64,000 nt of DNA, from NCBI RefSeq assembly GCF_003951285.1, contig NZ_RXFQ01000021.1, forward strand, positions 1 to 64,000, read 5' to 3'. A program made the position numbers and the translations under genes. Positions 8,791 to 17,699 of this stretch are shown here, one piece after another; within the stretch, counting starts at the first letter, position 1; each line of letters begins with the position of its first letter. The DNA is from Variovorax beijingensis. Its GTDB lineage: Bacteria; Pseudomonadota; Gammaproteobacteria; Burkholderiales; Burkholderiaceae_C. The notes beneath the pieces were generated by a model. It worked only from the letters and a program-made list of their open reading frames with translations, searched no databases and was not told the DNA's origin.

Positions 8791-9213
8791 ATGCTGGACC
8801 GAACCGCCACCCAGTTCTCCCACGTCAAGCCCGGCGACACCGCGTACGTCTCGGGCGGCCTGCGCGATTTCTTCCTCTACCGCGACCTCGGCATTGCCGA
8901 GGCCACCAACGGCAAGGTCATCGCGCACCTCGTCAAGGCCAACATGGCACCGGAAACGGGCACCGGCTGGCACCGCCACGAGGCCGACTTCCAGATCGTG
9001 ATCATGCTCAAGGGCTGGGCCCGCTTCATGTACGAAGACAAGGAAACCCTCGTGGAAGCCGGCGACGTGGTGCACCAGCGCCCGGGCATCCGCCATTACC
9101 TGTTCGACTACTCGCCCGACATGGAATACCTGGAGATCGTCTCGCCGGCCGACTTCAAGAGCATCGACGTCGAGCCAGTGTGCGAGATTCCGCCGCCCAC
9201 GCCGTGGGCTTAG
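8791..9213 (+). CDS. cupin-domain protein
   Basis: A 140-residue single-domain cupin, metal-dependent or ligand-binding, of unknown substrate. Cupin motif 1 is GTGWHRHEADFQIVIMLKGW with the His-x-His-x(3)-Glu/Asp type metal ligands; motif 2 is GDVVHQRPGIRHYL. The ATG at 8791 follows a clear GAAGGAG site, which decides against the in-frame upstream codon at 8749. It is divergent from the ArsR gene, with 130 bases between them. The C-terminus ends in a Pro-rich EIPPPTPWA. Confidence 0.85.
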   Translation: MLDRTATQFSHVKPGDTAYVSGGLRDFFLYRDLGIAEATNGKVIAHLVKANMAPETGTGWHRHEADFQIVIMLKGWARFMYEDKETLVEAGDVVHQRPGIRHYLFDYSPDMEYLEIVSPADFKSIDVEPVCEIPPPTPWA

Positions 9214-9392
9214 GGGCGCTCATCCCGGAAAAGGGCGATGCAGCGCGCAGTCGGGGTTGAGCTGCACGCCGAAGCCGGACGCGGCAACTGATGGATTCAG
9301 GAAGTCACCTTGGCGGGACGAAGCACGTCCTCGTGCGCCGGAAAGATTCAGTCTTTCTTGAACCTACAGCAATTCGCAACGAAAATCTGCCG

Positions 9393-9974
9393 ATGCCCAC
9401 CGCCACCCTCCCCCCGCTCAACCGCCAGTTCGTTGCCCACTTCGGGGAGATGGGCAGCAAGTGGGGCATCAACCGCACCGTCGGCCAGATCTATGCGCTG
9501 ATCTTCATTTCCGAACGTGCGCTCAACGCGGACGAGATTGCCGAGCTGCTGGAGTTCTCGCGCTCCAACGTGAGCATGGGCCTGAAGGAGCTGCAAGCCT
9601 GGCGGCTGGTGCATCTGCGCCATCAACCGGGCGACCGGCGCGAGTATTTCGAGGCGCCGGCGGATGTGTGGGAGATCTTTCGCGTGCTGGCGGAGGAGCG
9701 CCGCCGCCGCGAGATCGAGCCCACGCTCTCGATGCTGCGCAGCGCGCTGCTCGAATCCCCCGCCAGCGATGCCGAGCGCCACGCGCAGGAGCGCATGCGC
9801 GAGATGCACGACCTGATCGACCGGCTCATGAAGTGGTTCGACGACGTCCAGCGGCTCGCGCCCGAAACCGCGATGCAGCTGATGGGCATGGGCGCCACCG
9901 TGACCAAGGTGCTGGGCCTCAAGGACCGCATCACCGGCAGCACGCCCAAGAAGAAGAAGCCTGCCGCCGGCTGA
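9393..9974 (+). CDS. GbsR/MarR-family transcriptional regulator
   Basis: A 193-residue winged-helix regulator of the GbsR subgroup. The HTH region is GQIYALIFISERALNADEIA, LLEFSRSNVSMGLKELQAW and the wing HLRHQPGDRREYFEA. A helical dimerisation half follows (ERHAQERMREMHDLIDRLMK). The C-terminus is a Lys-rich tail (STPKKKKPAAG). GbsR-type proteins often respond to osmolytes, but I see no transport partner here. The ATG at 9393 starts the family-like sequence; the ribosome site is weak. The gene converges on cydX with only 9 bases between the stops. Confidence 0.85.
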   Translation: MPTATLPPLNRQFVAHFGEMGSKWGINRTVGQIYALIFISERALNADEIAELLEFSRSNVSMGLKELQAWRLVHLRHQPGDRREYFEAPADVWEIFRVLAEERRRREIEPTLSMLRSALLESPASDAERHAQERMREMHDLIDRLMKWFDDVQRLAPETAMQLMGMGATVTKVLGLKDRITGSTPKKKKPAAG

Positions 9975-9995
9975 GCGGCTTCGTCAGAGCCGCTC
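9973..9995. terminator. hairpin across convergent stops of GbsR gene and cydX
   Basis: GAGCGGC (9973-9979) and GCCGCTC (9989-9995) form a perfect 7-bp stem with a 9-nt loop exactly where the two convergent genes meet. There is no T-run on either side, so a factor-independent terminator is uncertain. Confidence 0.35.
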
Positions 9996-10133
9996 CTGCC
10001 CCTGCGGTGCTTCGGGCGTGGCGAGCTTTTCCTTGCGGATGGCGTCGTCGTCCATCAGTTCGTACCACATGGCATTGAGCACGGCGAAGGCGGCCGCCAG
10101 CGGCAGGCCGAGGATCCAGGCGAAGTACCACAT
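9984..10133 (-). CDS. cydX: cytochrome bd oxidase small subunit CydX
   Basis: A 49-residue single-helix protein that starts MWYFAWILGLPLAAAFAVLN, followed by AMWYELMDDD, which is the CydX/CbdX family pattern (aromatic N-terminus, one TM helix, acidic post-helix motif). CydX packs against CydA and is needed for stable, active bd oxidase. The ATG at 10133 has a GGAG site 8 nt upstream and lies 14 bases after the cydB stop, so it is the last gene of cydDCABX. Confidence 0.93.
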   Translation of the reverse strand: MWYFAWILGLPLAAAFAVLNAMWYELMDDDAIRKEKLATPEAPQGQERL

Positions 10134-10147
10134 ATTTTTTGCTCCGT

Positions 10148-11302
10148 TCAGTACGCGTGTCCGCTCTCTTCGCGGATGGCCTCTTCGTCGACCTTGCCCC
10201 ACAGCACGTGGTAGACCCAGGTGGTGTAGGCCACGATGATGGGAATGAAGATGGCCGTGACCACCAGCATGATGAACAGCGTGAGATGGCTCGACGATGC
10301 GTCCCACACCGTGAGGCTCGCGCGCGGGTCGATCGACGATGGCAGAATGAACGGGAACATCGATGCGCCCACGCTCAGGATGATGCCGGCAATGCCGAGC
10401 GCGGCCGCCAGCAGCGCGAGCACGGGCCGGCGCAGCAGCAAGCCTGCGAGCGCACCCAGCAGGCCTGCGAAGCCCGCCGCCGGCGCGGCCATGGTCCAGG
10501 GGTGGGCCGCATAGTTGGCAAGCCATGCGCCCGCATGCAGCTCGACGGTCTTCAGGAGCGGATTCGACGGCCCCGTCATCTGGGCGGCGCTGGTGATGCG
10601 GTAGCCGCCGATGGCCGAGGCCATCCACACGCCCGCCAGCGCATACAGCACAATGCCCGCCACGGCGGCAACGCTGCCATAGAGGCGCGCGCGCTCGGCC
10701 ACCGGGCCCGCGGTCTTGAGCTGCAGCCATGCCGCGCCGTGCGCGACCATCATCGCGACCGACACCAGCCCGCACAGCAGCGCGAAGGGATTGAGCAGCG
10801 CGAAGAAGCTGCCGTCGTAGTGAATGTGCATGTCGGTCGCAAAGCGGAACGGCACGCCCTGCAGCACGTTGCCCACGGCCACGCCGCAGATCAGCGCGGG
10901 CACGAAGCCGCTGAAGAACAGCACCCAGTCCCAGCGTGCGCGCCATTGCGGTTCCTCGCGCTTGCTGCGGAACTTGAAGGCCACGGGCCGCAGGATGAGC
11001 GCCGTGAGAATCACGAACATCGCCAGGTAGAAGCCCGAGAACGACACCGCGTACAGCTGCGGCCAGGCCGCGAAGATCGCGCCGCCCCCAAGGATCAGCC
11101 AGACCTGGTTGCCTTCCCACACCGGGCCCACGCTGTTGATGACCACGCGGCGCTCGAGATCGGTGCGCGCGGCGAACGGCAGCAGGATGCCGCTTCCCAG
11201 GTCGAACCCGTCGGTGACCGCAAAGCCGACCAGCAGCACGCCGATCAGCGCCCACCAGATGATTCGAAGCGTGTCGTAGTCGATGAGTTGATGCAGGATC
11301 AT
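10148..11302 (-). CDS. cydB: cytochrome bd ubiquinol oxidase subunit II
   Basis: A 384-residue membrane protein, the non-catalytic but structural half of the bd oxidase. Family signatures are ALIGVLLVGFAVTDGFDLGS, GPVWEGNQVWLILGGGAIFA and the C-terminal YTTWVYHVLWGKV. The ATG at 11302 overlaps the cydA stop (ATGA), which shows translational coupling with the partner subunit. It probably has 8-9 TM helices. Confidence 0.97.
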   Translation of the reverse strand: MILHQLIDYDTLRIIWWALIGVLLVGFAVTDGFDLGSGILLPFAARTDLERRVVINSVGPVWEGNQVWLILGGGAIFAAWPQLYAVSFSGFYLAMFVILTALILRPVAFKFRSKREEPQWRARWDWVLFFSGFVPALICGVAVGNVLQGVPFRFATDMHIHYDGSFFALLNPFALLCGLVSVAMMVAHGAAWLQLKTAGPVAERARLYGSVAAVAGIVLYALAGVWMASAIGGYRITSAAQMTGPSNPLLKTVELHAGAWLANYAAHPWTMAAPAAGFAGLLGALAGLLLRRPVLALLAAALGIAGIILSVGASMFPFILPSSIDPRASLTVWDASSSHLTLFIMLVVTAIFIPIIVAYTTWVYHVLWGKVDEEAIREESGHAY

Positions 11303-12903
11303 GAGGAACTCCCTGGCGCCGCAATGGCGCGAACTGGCGGAACATGGGACCGGGCTTCGCCGAGATCGGGCGCATGCTCGGCCTCCGGCCCCTTGCGTAT
11401 CACCTTGAGCAGCAGCTTCATCTCGATGATGAAGAGCGTGGTGTAGATCGCGATGAAGCCGCCGAGCGTGATGAGCAGCGTCTTCACGCCCAGGTTCGAG
11501 ACGGCCACCGCCGTCGGCAGCACGCCCTCGATCACCCAGGGCTGGCGGCCGAACTCGGCCACCAGCCAGCCGGACTCGATGGCGATCCACGGCAGCGGGA
11601 TGGCCAGCACCGCGGCCTTCAGCAGCCAGCGGTGGCGGTCGAGCCGGCGCCGCGCCGAAAGCACGAAGAAGGTGGCCGTCAGCACGATCAGCAGCATGCC
11701 GATGCCCACCATGATCCGGAACAGCCAGAACAGCGGCGCCACCTGCGGCACGGTGTCCCATGCGGCCTTGGCGATCTGCTCGGGCGTGGCGTTGCGCGGA
11801 TCGTCGACGTAGCGCTTGAGCAGCAGTGCATAGCCCATGTCGGCGCCGCCGTTCTCGAAGGCGTCGCGCACGCCTTGCGGCACGGCCTGCGTGCTGCCGG
11901 CGGCGCGGATCTGCTGCAGCGCGTCGTAGGCCTTGATGCCTTCGCGGATGCGCACCTCGGCGCGCTTCACGAGCTCGTCGATGCCGGGGATCACGGTGTT
12001 GAGGGAGCGCGTGCCGATCAGCCCCATCACCGCCGGAATGTGGATGGCGTAGTGCGTCTCGCGCGCTTCCTGGTCGGGGAAGCCGAAGGCGGTGAAGGCC
12101 GCGGGCGCGGGGTGCGTTTCCCACATGGCCTCGATGGCGGCGAGCTTCATCTTCTGGTGCTCGGTCGACAGGTAGCCGCTCTCGTCGCCCAGCACCACCA
12201 CCGACAGCGACGCCGCCAGGCCGAACGAGGCCGCCACCGTCATCGAGCGCTTGGCCAGTTCCAGGTGGCGGCCCTTGAGCACGTACCAGGCCGACACGCC
12301 GAGCACGAACACCGCCGCGCACACATAGCCCGCCGACACGGTATGCACGAACTTGGCCTGCGCCACCGGGTTGGTCAGCACCGCGAAGAAGTCGGTCACC
12401 TCCATGCGCATGGTCTGCGGATTGAAGGCCGCGCCCACGGGGTTCTGCATCCAGCCGTTGGCAATGAGGATCCACAGCGCCGAGAAGTTGGAGCCGATGG
12501 CCACGGCCCAGGTCGCGACCAGGTGGCCCACCTTGGAGAGCTTGTCCCAGCCGAAGAAGAACAGGCCCACGAAGGTGGCTTCCATGAAGAAGGCCATCAG
12601 CCCCTCGATGGCCAGCGGCGCGCCGAAGATGTCGCCGACGTAGTGGCTGTAGTAGCTCCAGTTCATGCCGAACTGGAACTCCATCACGATGCCGGTGGCC
12701 ACGCCCATCGCAAAGTTGATGCCGAACAGCACGCCCCAGAACTTGGTCATGTCGCGCCAGATCACGCGGCCCGTCATCACATAGACGGTTTCCATGACAG
12801 CCAGGATGATCGACAGCCCGAGCGTCAGCGGCACGAACAAAAAGTGGTAGAGCGCCGTGACGGCGAACTGCAGGCGCGATAGCGCAACGATGTCGAGGTC
12901 CAT
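11299..12903 (-). CDS. cydA: cytochrome bd ubiquinol oxidase subunit I
   Basis: The catalytic subunit that oxidises ubiquinol at the periplasmic face and reduces O2 at the heme b595/d site. It is 534 residues long. Visible key positions are His20 (ALYHFLF, heme b595 ligand in E. coli numbering H19), Glu residues in FFMEATFVGLFFFGWDKL, the second heme ligand in AKFVHTVSAGY, and the GRQPW motif of the quinol region. The long segment between DESGYLSTEHQKMKLAAIEA and GRQPW indicates the long-Q-loop (E. coli-like) class, not the cyanide-insensitive short form. The start is ATG at 12903, 49 bases after cydC. Confidence 0.97.
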   Translation of the reverse strand: MDLDIVALSRLQFAVTALYHFLFVPLTLGLSIILAVMETVYVMTGRVIWRDMTKFWGVLFGINFAMGVATGIVMEFQFGMNWSYYSHYVGDIFGAPLAIEGLMAFFMEATFVGLFFFGWDKLSKVGHLVATWAVAIGSNFSALWILIANGWMQNPVGAAFNPQTMRMEVTDFFAVLTNPVAQAKFVHTVSAGYVCAAVFVLGVSAWYVLKGRHLELAKRSMTVAASFGLAASLSVVVLGDESGYLSTEHQKMKLAAIEAMWETHPAPAAFTAFGFPDQEARETHYAIHIPAVMGLIGTRSLNTVIPGIDELVKRAEVRIREGIKAYDALQQIRAAGSTQAVPQGVRDAFENGGADMGYALLLKRYVDDPRNATPEQIAKAAWDTVPQVAPLFWLFRIMVGIGMLLIVLTATFFVLSARRRLDRHRWLLKAAVLAIPLPWIAIESGWLVAEFGRQPWVIEGVLPTAVAVSNLGVKTLLITLGGFIAIYTTLFIIEMKLLLKVIRKGPEAEHAPDLGEARSHVPPVRAIAAPGSSS

Positions 12904-12952
12904 GGGGTGGCTTCCTTTGTGTTCCCTGTTTCGGTCTTTGGCTTCGGTCGGT

Positions 12953-14668
12953 TCAGTCGGGCCGCAGCGCGTTCAGCGCGGCGTCGAAGGCGGGGCTGCC
13001 GCGCCGCAGTTCGGCAACGATGCGGCCGTGGCGCATGCATACCAGGCGGTCGGCCAGTGCTGCCTCGCGCCGCAGGTGCGTGGCGATCAGCAGCGTGCGC
13101 GGTCCGGCCTCTCTGGACAGACGCTGCAGCACGTCGTGCGCGACGGCGGCGTCCAGCGCCTCGGTGGGCTCGTCGAGCAGCCACAGCGGCACCGGGCGCA
13201 GCAGCAGCCGCGCCAGAGCGAGCCGGCGCGACTGCCCGCCTGAAAGGCCCAGGCCGCCTTCGCCCAGCGCGGTATCGAGTCCGGCGGGGAAGGAGCACAC
13301 ATCGCCCGCAAGGCCGGCCGATTGCAGTGCGCTCCACAGGCGGGCGTCGTCCGCGGTGGGATCGGCGAGCCGGAGGTTGTCGCGCAGGTTGTCCTGAAAG
13401 AGCTCGGTGCGTTGGGTCAGCAGGCAGGCCGGCTGTGCGCTGACGCCGCCGGCCAGCGGCGCGATTTCTCCGGCGATCACCGCGAGCAGCGTCGACTTGC
13501 CCGCGCCGCTCGCGCCGACGAGCGCCACCCGCTCGCCCGGCGCGATGGCCAGCGAGACATCGTTCAGCGCAGCAATGCCGCTGCCGGCGTGCGCCGCGCT
13601 CAGGTGGAACAGGCTCACTGCGCAAGCCGCGCCGGATTCGACAGCGGCGACGCCTGGCCGCACCTCGTCAAGCGCCATGCGCGGTGCGAGGCGCCGGACC
13701 GCGAGCCAGGTGCGGCCGGCATCGAGCGCTCCGCGCCGCAGGGCCGCGAACGGCTCCGTGGCCGTCAGCGCCACCAGCAGCCCGAGCGCCGCGGCAGGCG
13801 CGCCGATGGCGCCCTCGCCCACGAGCACACCCACCGCCAGCAGCACGCCCACCAGCGTCAGCGTGCCGGCCACGCCGTAGGCCGCGCCGGCCGACGTCTC
13901 GAGCCTGTTCAGCGCGAGTTCGGCCCTGGCCAGGTGCGCGTCGGCCTTCATCAGCGCTTCGCGCTGCGCATCGGCGCGCCCCGCCATCACCAGGTCGGTC
14001 TGGCCCGCGACGAGGTCGACGGTGCGCGCCCGCAGCGCCTCGATGCCATGCGCGCGGCGCACCGCCGGACGCCGGGCGCGCCGCGCGATGAACAATGCCA
14101 GGCCCCAGCCGGCGGCCACCAGCCACAGCAGCAGCGCGAGCCCCACGCCGGCATGCATGAACCCGAGCACCACACCCGCGAGCAGCGCCGCTCCCAGCGC
14201 CGCGGCGGCGGGCACGAGCAGCCGCAGGTAGAGCGACTCCAGCGCATCGATGTCGGAAGTCAGCCGGAACAGCAGCCGGGACGGCCGCATCGCCAGTTCG
14301 AGCGCCGCGCCGGGGCGTGCCCAGCCGCGGAACAGGCGCACGCGCAATGCCGCAAGCACGCCGAAGGTTGCGTCGTGCGTGACCAGGCGCTCGCCGTAGC
14401 GCGATGCGGTGCGTCCCAGCGCCAGCAGCCGGATGCCGGCCGAAGGCATGAACACGTCGAAGGTGAAGGCCGTGGCCGCATGCAGGCCCGCGAGCGCCGT
14501 TGCGGTGATGAACCAGCCCGACAGGCCGAGCAGGGCCATGCCGGCCAGCCCGGTGACTGCCGCCAGCAGGCCGCCCCACACCAGCGCGCGGGGCCGCGTC
14601 GCCAGGAACGGCCGCAGCACCAGCCGGAGGTCGCGCCAGCCGCTGCGGGTGCTCATTGGTGCACTCAT
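12953..14668 (-). CDS. cydC: ABC transporter CydC (half-transporter, ATPase plus TM domain)
   Basis: One half of the CydDC heterodimer, which moves thiols (cysteine, glutathione) and/or heme and is required to assemble cytochrome bd. The protein has 571 residues: a six-helix TM domain about 20-310, then the nucleotide-binding domain with Walker A GASGAGKSTLL, signature LSGGQSRRLALARLLL and Walker B LWLLDEPTEALD. The H-loop His is in IATHLRRE. The ATG at 14668 overlaps the cydD stop (ATGA). A second in-frame ATG four codons in could also be used. Confidence 0.95.
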   Translation of the reverse strand: MSAPMSTRSGWRDLRLVLRPFLATRPRALVWGGLLAAVTGLAGMALLGLSGWFITATALAGLHAATAFTFDVFMPSAGIRLLALGRTASRYGERLVTHDATFGVLAALRVRLFRGWARPGAALELAMRPSRLLFRLTSDIDALESLYLRLLVPAAAALGAALLAGVVLGFMHAGVGLALLLWLVAAGWGLALFIARRARRPAVRRAHGIEALRARTVDLVAGQTDLVMAGRADAQREALMKADAHLARAELALNRLETSAGAAYGVAGTLTLVGVLLAVGVLVGEGAIGAPAAALGLLVALTATEPFAALRRGALDAGRTWLAVRRLAPRMALDEVRPGVAAVESGAACAVSLFHLSAAHAGSGIAALNDVSLAIAPGERVALVGASGAGKSTLLAVIAGEIAPLAGGVSAQPACLLTQRTELFQDNLRDNLRLADPTADDARLWSALQSAGLAGDVCSFPAGLDTALGEGGLGLSGGQSRRLALARLLLRPVPLWLLDEPTEALDAAVAHDVLQRLSREAGPRTLLIATHLRREAALADRLVCMRHGRIVAELRRGSPAFDAALNALRPD

Positions 14669-16371
14669 GCGGCGCGCTCCAAGGCTGCATCGGCCGGCTC
14701 GGCGTCGAGGCGGATCAAGCGGTTCATGCGCGCCGCCAGCACCGGGTCGTGCGTGGCGACGACCAGGGTCTTTCCACGCGCCAGGGCCAGCAGCGCATCG
14801 GCCACCTGGCCGGCGGTTTCGGTGTCGAGGTGGGCGGTCGGCTCGTCCACCAGCAGCAGGTCGGCATGCGGATGGACCGCGATGCGCGCCAGCGCCAGGC
14901 GCACCGCCTCGCCGCCCGACAGGCCGATGCCGCCCTCGCCCAGCGCCACGCCCGGATGCGCCTGCGCCACCGTCTCGAGGGAGGCGAAGCGCATCGCCGC
15001 CGCAACCTGCGAGGTGCCCACGCCCGCGCGCCCGAGCGCGACATTGGACTCGACCGAGCCCGCGAACACATGCGGCTTCTGCCCCATCCAGGCGATGCGC
15101 TGGCGCAGCGCACCCACAGTGCGGTCGGACAACGGCACGCCGCCGATCGAGATTTCGCCGTGCGCGGCTGGCAGCAACCCCGCCAGCAGCGACAGCAGCG
15201 CCGTCTTGCCCGTGCCGCTCGCGCCCGTGAGCGCCACGTGCTCGCCGGCCGCAATGCGCAGGTCCAGGCCATCGAAGACCTTGCGCTCCTCGCCCGGCCA
15301 GGCGAAATGCAGGTCGCGGATCAGGACGGCGGGTGCGGAGCCTGCGCGGGCCGCGCCTGTCGCAGCACTGGCGACCGGCGCCTGCGCCCCAGGCAGGGGC
15401 AATGCGCGCCTTTGCAGCGCGTCGAGCGCCTGCAGTGCCGCCTCGCCGGCCGCGCGGTCGTGCCAGACCGCCGAGAGTTCGCGCAGCGGTTCGAAGAACG
15501 CCGGCGCGAGCAGCAGGATGAACAGCCCTTCCCCCAGGCTCAATTGCCGCCCCCAGGCACCGAAGCCCAAGGTGCCCAGCAGGTGGAAGCCGACGTAGGC
15601 CGCCACCATGGCCACGCCCAGCGCCGAGAAAAGCTCCAGCACCGCCGACGAGAGAAAGGCGATGCGCAGCACCGCCATGGTCCGTTCCCGCAGCGCCTCT
15701 GCCGCCTGCGCGAGCCGCTCGGCGGCGGCATCCACCGCATCGAGCGCGCGCAGCGTGGCCAGTCCGCGCAAGCGGTCGAGCAGGAAGGCATTCATGCCGC
15801 CCATCTCGACCATCTGCGCCTCGCTCGCGGCCTTGGCGCGCCAGCCGACGATGGCCATGAAAAGCGGGATGAGCGGGGCGGCAACCAGCAGCACGACCGC
15901 CGCCACCCACGAAAGGCTGGCCACAACCGCCAGGATGACGACCGGAACCACCGTCGCGCGCCAGCGTGCGGGCCGGTAGCGCACGAGATACGGCACCAGC
16001 GCTTCCGCCTGTTCGGCCAGCACGCTGGCCGCGCGCCCGGACGCGGCGCGCTCGCGGTCCAGCGGAGAACCGGCCGCCAGCGCCAGGGCGGTCTGGGCGC
16101 GCAGCGCCGAGAGCTGCCCCCTGGCGTGCCCGAAGATGCGCCGTGCGCCCCATGCCTCGCAAACGGCCCGCAGTACGCCCAGCAGCAGGATGCCGCAGGC
16201 CGGCCATTGCACCGCCGAGATCCCCTGCCCCAAGGCCAGCCCCTGCACGGCCACGGCCAGGAGCGCCGCCTGCGGAATCCACATGAGCGCCGCCACGCCT
16301 TGCACGAGGCTTGCGGCATCCGGCAGCGAAGAAACCTGCAGCGGCAGCCGTGGCGGAGGATGCTTGATCAT
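14665..16371 (-). CDS. cydD: ABC transporter CydD (half-transporter, ATPase plus TM domain)
   Basis: The partner of CydC and the first gene of the operon. It has 568 residues with an N-terminal TM domain and a C-terminal ATPase: Walker A GASGTGKTALL, signature LSGGEAVRLALAR, Walker B DLLLVDEPTAHLD, H-loop VATHDPV. The ATG at 16371 has an AAGGA site 1 nt upstream (CAAGGA-ATG), which is close, so initiation may be weak. An AT-rich control region with a perfect inverted repeat lies directly upstream. The gene order cydD-C-A-B-X places the assembly transporter ahead of the oxidase in one coupled unit. Confidence 0.95.
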   Translation of the reverse strand: MIKHPPPRLPLQVSSLPDAASLVQGVAALMWIPQAALLAVAVQGLALGQGISAVQWPACGILLLGVLRAVCEAWGARRIFGHARGQLSALRAQTALALAAGSPLDRERAASGRAASVLAEQAEALVPYLVRYRPARWRATVVPVVILAVVASLSWVAAVVLLVAAPLIPLFMAIVGWRAKAASEAQMVEMGGMNAFLLDRLRGLATLRALDAVDAAAERLAQAAEALRERTMAVLRIAFLSSAVLELFSALGVAMVAAYVGFHLLGTLGFGAWGRQLSLGEGLFILLLAPAFFEPLRELSAVWHDRAAGEAALQALDALQRRALPLPGAQAPVASAATGAARAGSAPAVLIRDLHFAWPGEERKVFDGLDLRIAAGEHVALTGASGTGKTALLSLLAGLLPAAHGEISIGGVPLSDRTVGALRQRIAWMGQKPHVFAGSVESNVALGRAGVGTSQVAAAMRFASLETVAQAHPGVALGEGGIGLSGGEAVRLALARIAVHPHADLLLVDEPTAHLDTETAGQVADALLALARGKTLVVATHDPVLAARMNRLIRLDAEPADAALERAA

Positions 16372-16389
16372 TCCTTGATATTTTGTATT

Positions 16390-16423
16390 TTCAGTATTTA
16401 CTGAATATTCGCAATCTTACCAA
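16390..16423 (-). promoter_or_regulatory. cyd operon promoter with palindromic operator candidate
   Basis: A perfect inverted repeat, TTCAGTA-TT-TACTGAA (16390-16405), lies 18 bases upstream of cydD. On the minus strand a possible -35 TTGGTA (16423-16418) and a -10 TAAATA (16400-16395) are separated by 17 bases, with the -10 in the centre of the repeat. A protein bound there would block RNA polymerase. It does not match the FNR or ArcA consensus. This is read directly from sequence; the binding protein is unknown. Confidence 0.55.
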
Positions 16424-16488
16424 AGACGAAAAACCCATGAAGCAGCCGGAGCGTGACGGCTTCGGCGGCCTCTTGCAACCATTTCAGT

Positions 16489-16517
16489 GAAAACGGCCGG
16501 CGCCCTGCGTTGCCGGC
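16489..16517 (-). terminator. probable terminator after the acyltransferase gene
   Basis: On the minus strand GCCGGC (16517-16512) and GCCGGC (16501-16496) can pair as a 6-bp stem with a 10-nt loop, followed by CG and TTTT. It lies 16 bases past the acyltransferase stop and would separate that operon from cyd. A competing stem GCCCTG/CAGGGC overlaps it. Confidence 0.45.
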
Positions 16518-16532
16518 ACAGGGCGGCTCAGG

Positions 16533-17699
16533 TCAGGACGAGACGAGCATTCCGCTGACCAGCAGCGCCGCGAACAATGCCGCCACCGCGCGCCATGACG
16601 CCGGCCGCACCTCGACCCCGCGGTACAGCAGCAGCGCGGCGCCCACGGAAAGCCCGAAGGTGGCGGCCATGCCCAGCGCATCGATCCAGCCGGCATGCGG
16701 CCCCATCTGCGCCGCCACCGCGTTGGTGGCCAGCAGCACCGGAAAGTGGATGAGGAACAGCGAGTACGAGATGCGGCCCAGCCGCTGCAGGGGCATGGCC
16801 GCATCGGGCCAGCGCCCGAGCGAGAGCCAGCCCCGCCGCTGGGCAACGGCAATCAGCAACGCGCTCACGAGGGCGATGGCGATGCGGCTGCGCCAGTCGA
16901 TGGCAAGTGCGCCCGCGCCGGTCAGCGCCAGCAGCACGACGGCACTGCGCCAGGTACTGGTTCGCGTAGCGCGTCCGATCCAGAAGGCCAGCATGCCGAG
17001 CCCGTAGGCGCCGAAGAAATAGAACGCCGTGTCGTCGAGATCGGCATTGCGGTTGAAGAGCGCGAGCGAGGTGGTGGCCACCGCCAGCACCAGCGCCACG
17101 GGAATCCAGCGCTCGCGCGAGACCGCCGCGGCCGGCACCGGCGCCCGCCGCAGCATGGCGGGAAGCCCCATGAGCGTGAGCGCCAGCACGAACAGCTGGA
17201 AGTCGATGGCCACGTACCAGACGCCCGTGGACAGCGCCTCGTAGCCCAGCAGGTCCTGCATCAGCAATCCGTGCGCGAGCAGTTGGCCGATGCTCGGCGA
17301 CGCCGGCACGTCGTCGCCGAGCATCCAGGGCCGCACGAGCGCCGCCACCAGCACGCACACCGTGAGCGCCGCCAGGTAGGGCATGACGAGACGGCCGTAG
17401 CGCTGCAGGATGCGCGCCATTGGCCGGTCGACGCGCAGCACGCCGTCGGGCGCCAGGCTGGCCGCCGCAAGAAAGCCGGCAATCACTAGGAAGACCTGCA
17501 CCGCGAGCCGGCCGTCATCGGCCAGCCAGCCCAGCAAGCCCGGCGCCAGGGGAAAGGCGCCCGCCGGCATCGTGCCGTAGCGCGACAGGTGGTGCCCGAC
17601 GATCACCGCGCAGGCCATGCCCTTGGCGATGTCGAGCAGCGGCATCCGCCCGCGCTGCGCGGACCCTGCGGCAGGCGCGGGATTGCGCGCGCCGCTCAA
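16533..17699 (-). CDS. acyltransferase-3 family membrane protein
   Basis: An integral membrane O-acyltransferase of the Acyltransf_3 (OafA/NodX) group, which transfers acetyl or other acyl groups to surface glycans or lipids; the acceptor is unknown. About ten hydrophobic helices are visible. The catalytic-type His pair is in CAVIVGHHLSRYG; LAVQVFLVIAGFLAAASL corresponds to the second helix signature, and SYSLFLIHFPVLL is typical near the C-terminus. The longest frame starts with TTG at 17699, overlapping the preceding stop (TTGA). An ATG at 17645 (before PLLDIAKGMACA) fits the family start better, so the true N-terminus is uncertain by 18 residues. The gene is coupled to the nitronate monooxygenase. 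Confidence 0.82.
   Translation of the reverse strand: MSGARNPAPAAGSAQRGRMPLLDIAKGMACAVIVGHHLSRYGTMPAGAFPLAPGLLGWLADDGRLAVQVFLVIAGFLAAASLAPDGVLRVDRPMARILQRYGRLVMPYLAALTVCVLVAALVRPWMLGDDVPASPSIGQLLAHGLLMQDLLGYEALSTGVWYVAIDFQLFVLALTLMGLPAMLRRAPVPAAAVSRERWIPVALVLAVATTSLALFNRNADLDDTAFYFFGAYGLGMLAFWIGRATRTSTWRSAVVLLALTGAGALAIDWRSRIAIALVSALLIAVAQRRGWLSLGRWPDAAMPLQRLGRISYSLFLIHFPVLLATNAVAAQMGPHAGWIDALGMAATFGLSVGAALLLYRGVEVRPASWRAVAALFAALLVSGMLVSS

Noticed and set aside
12953..16282. One long minus-strand frame that spans cydD and cydC as a 1109-residue protein
   Set aside because: Only its C-terminal half is CydC; the upstream half is an out-of-frame reading of cydD, which has its own start, motifs and an ATGA junction.
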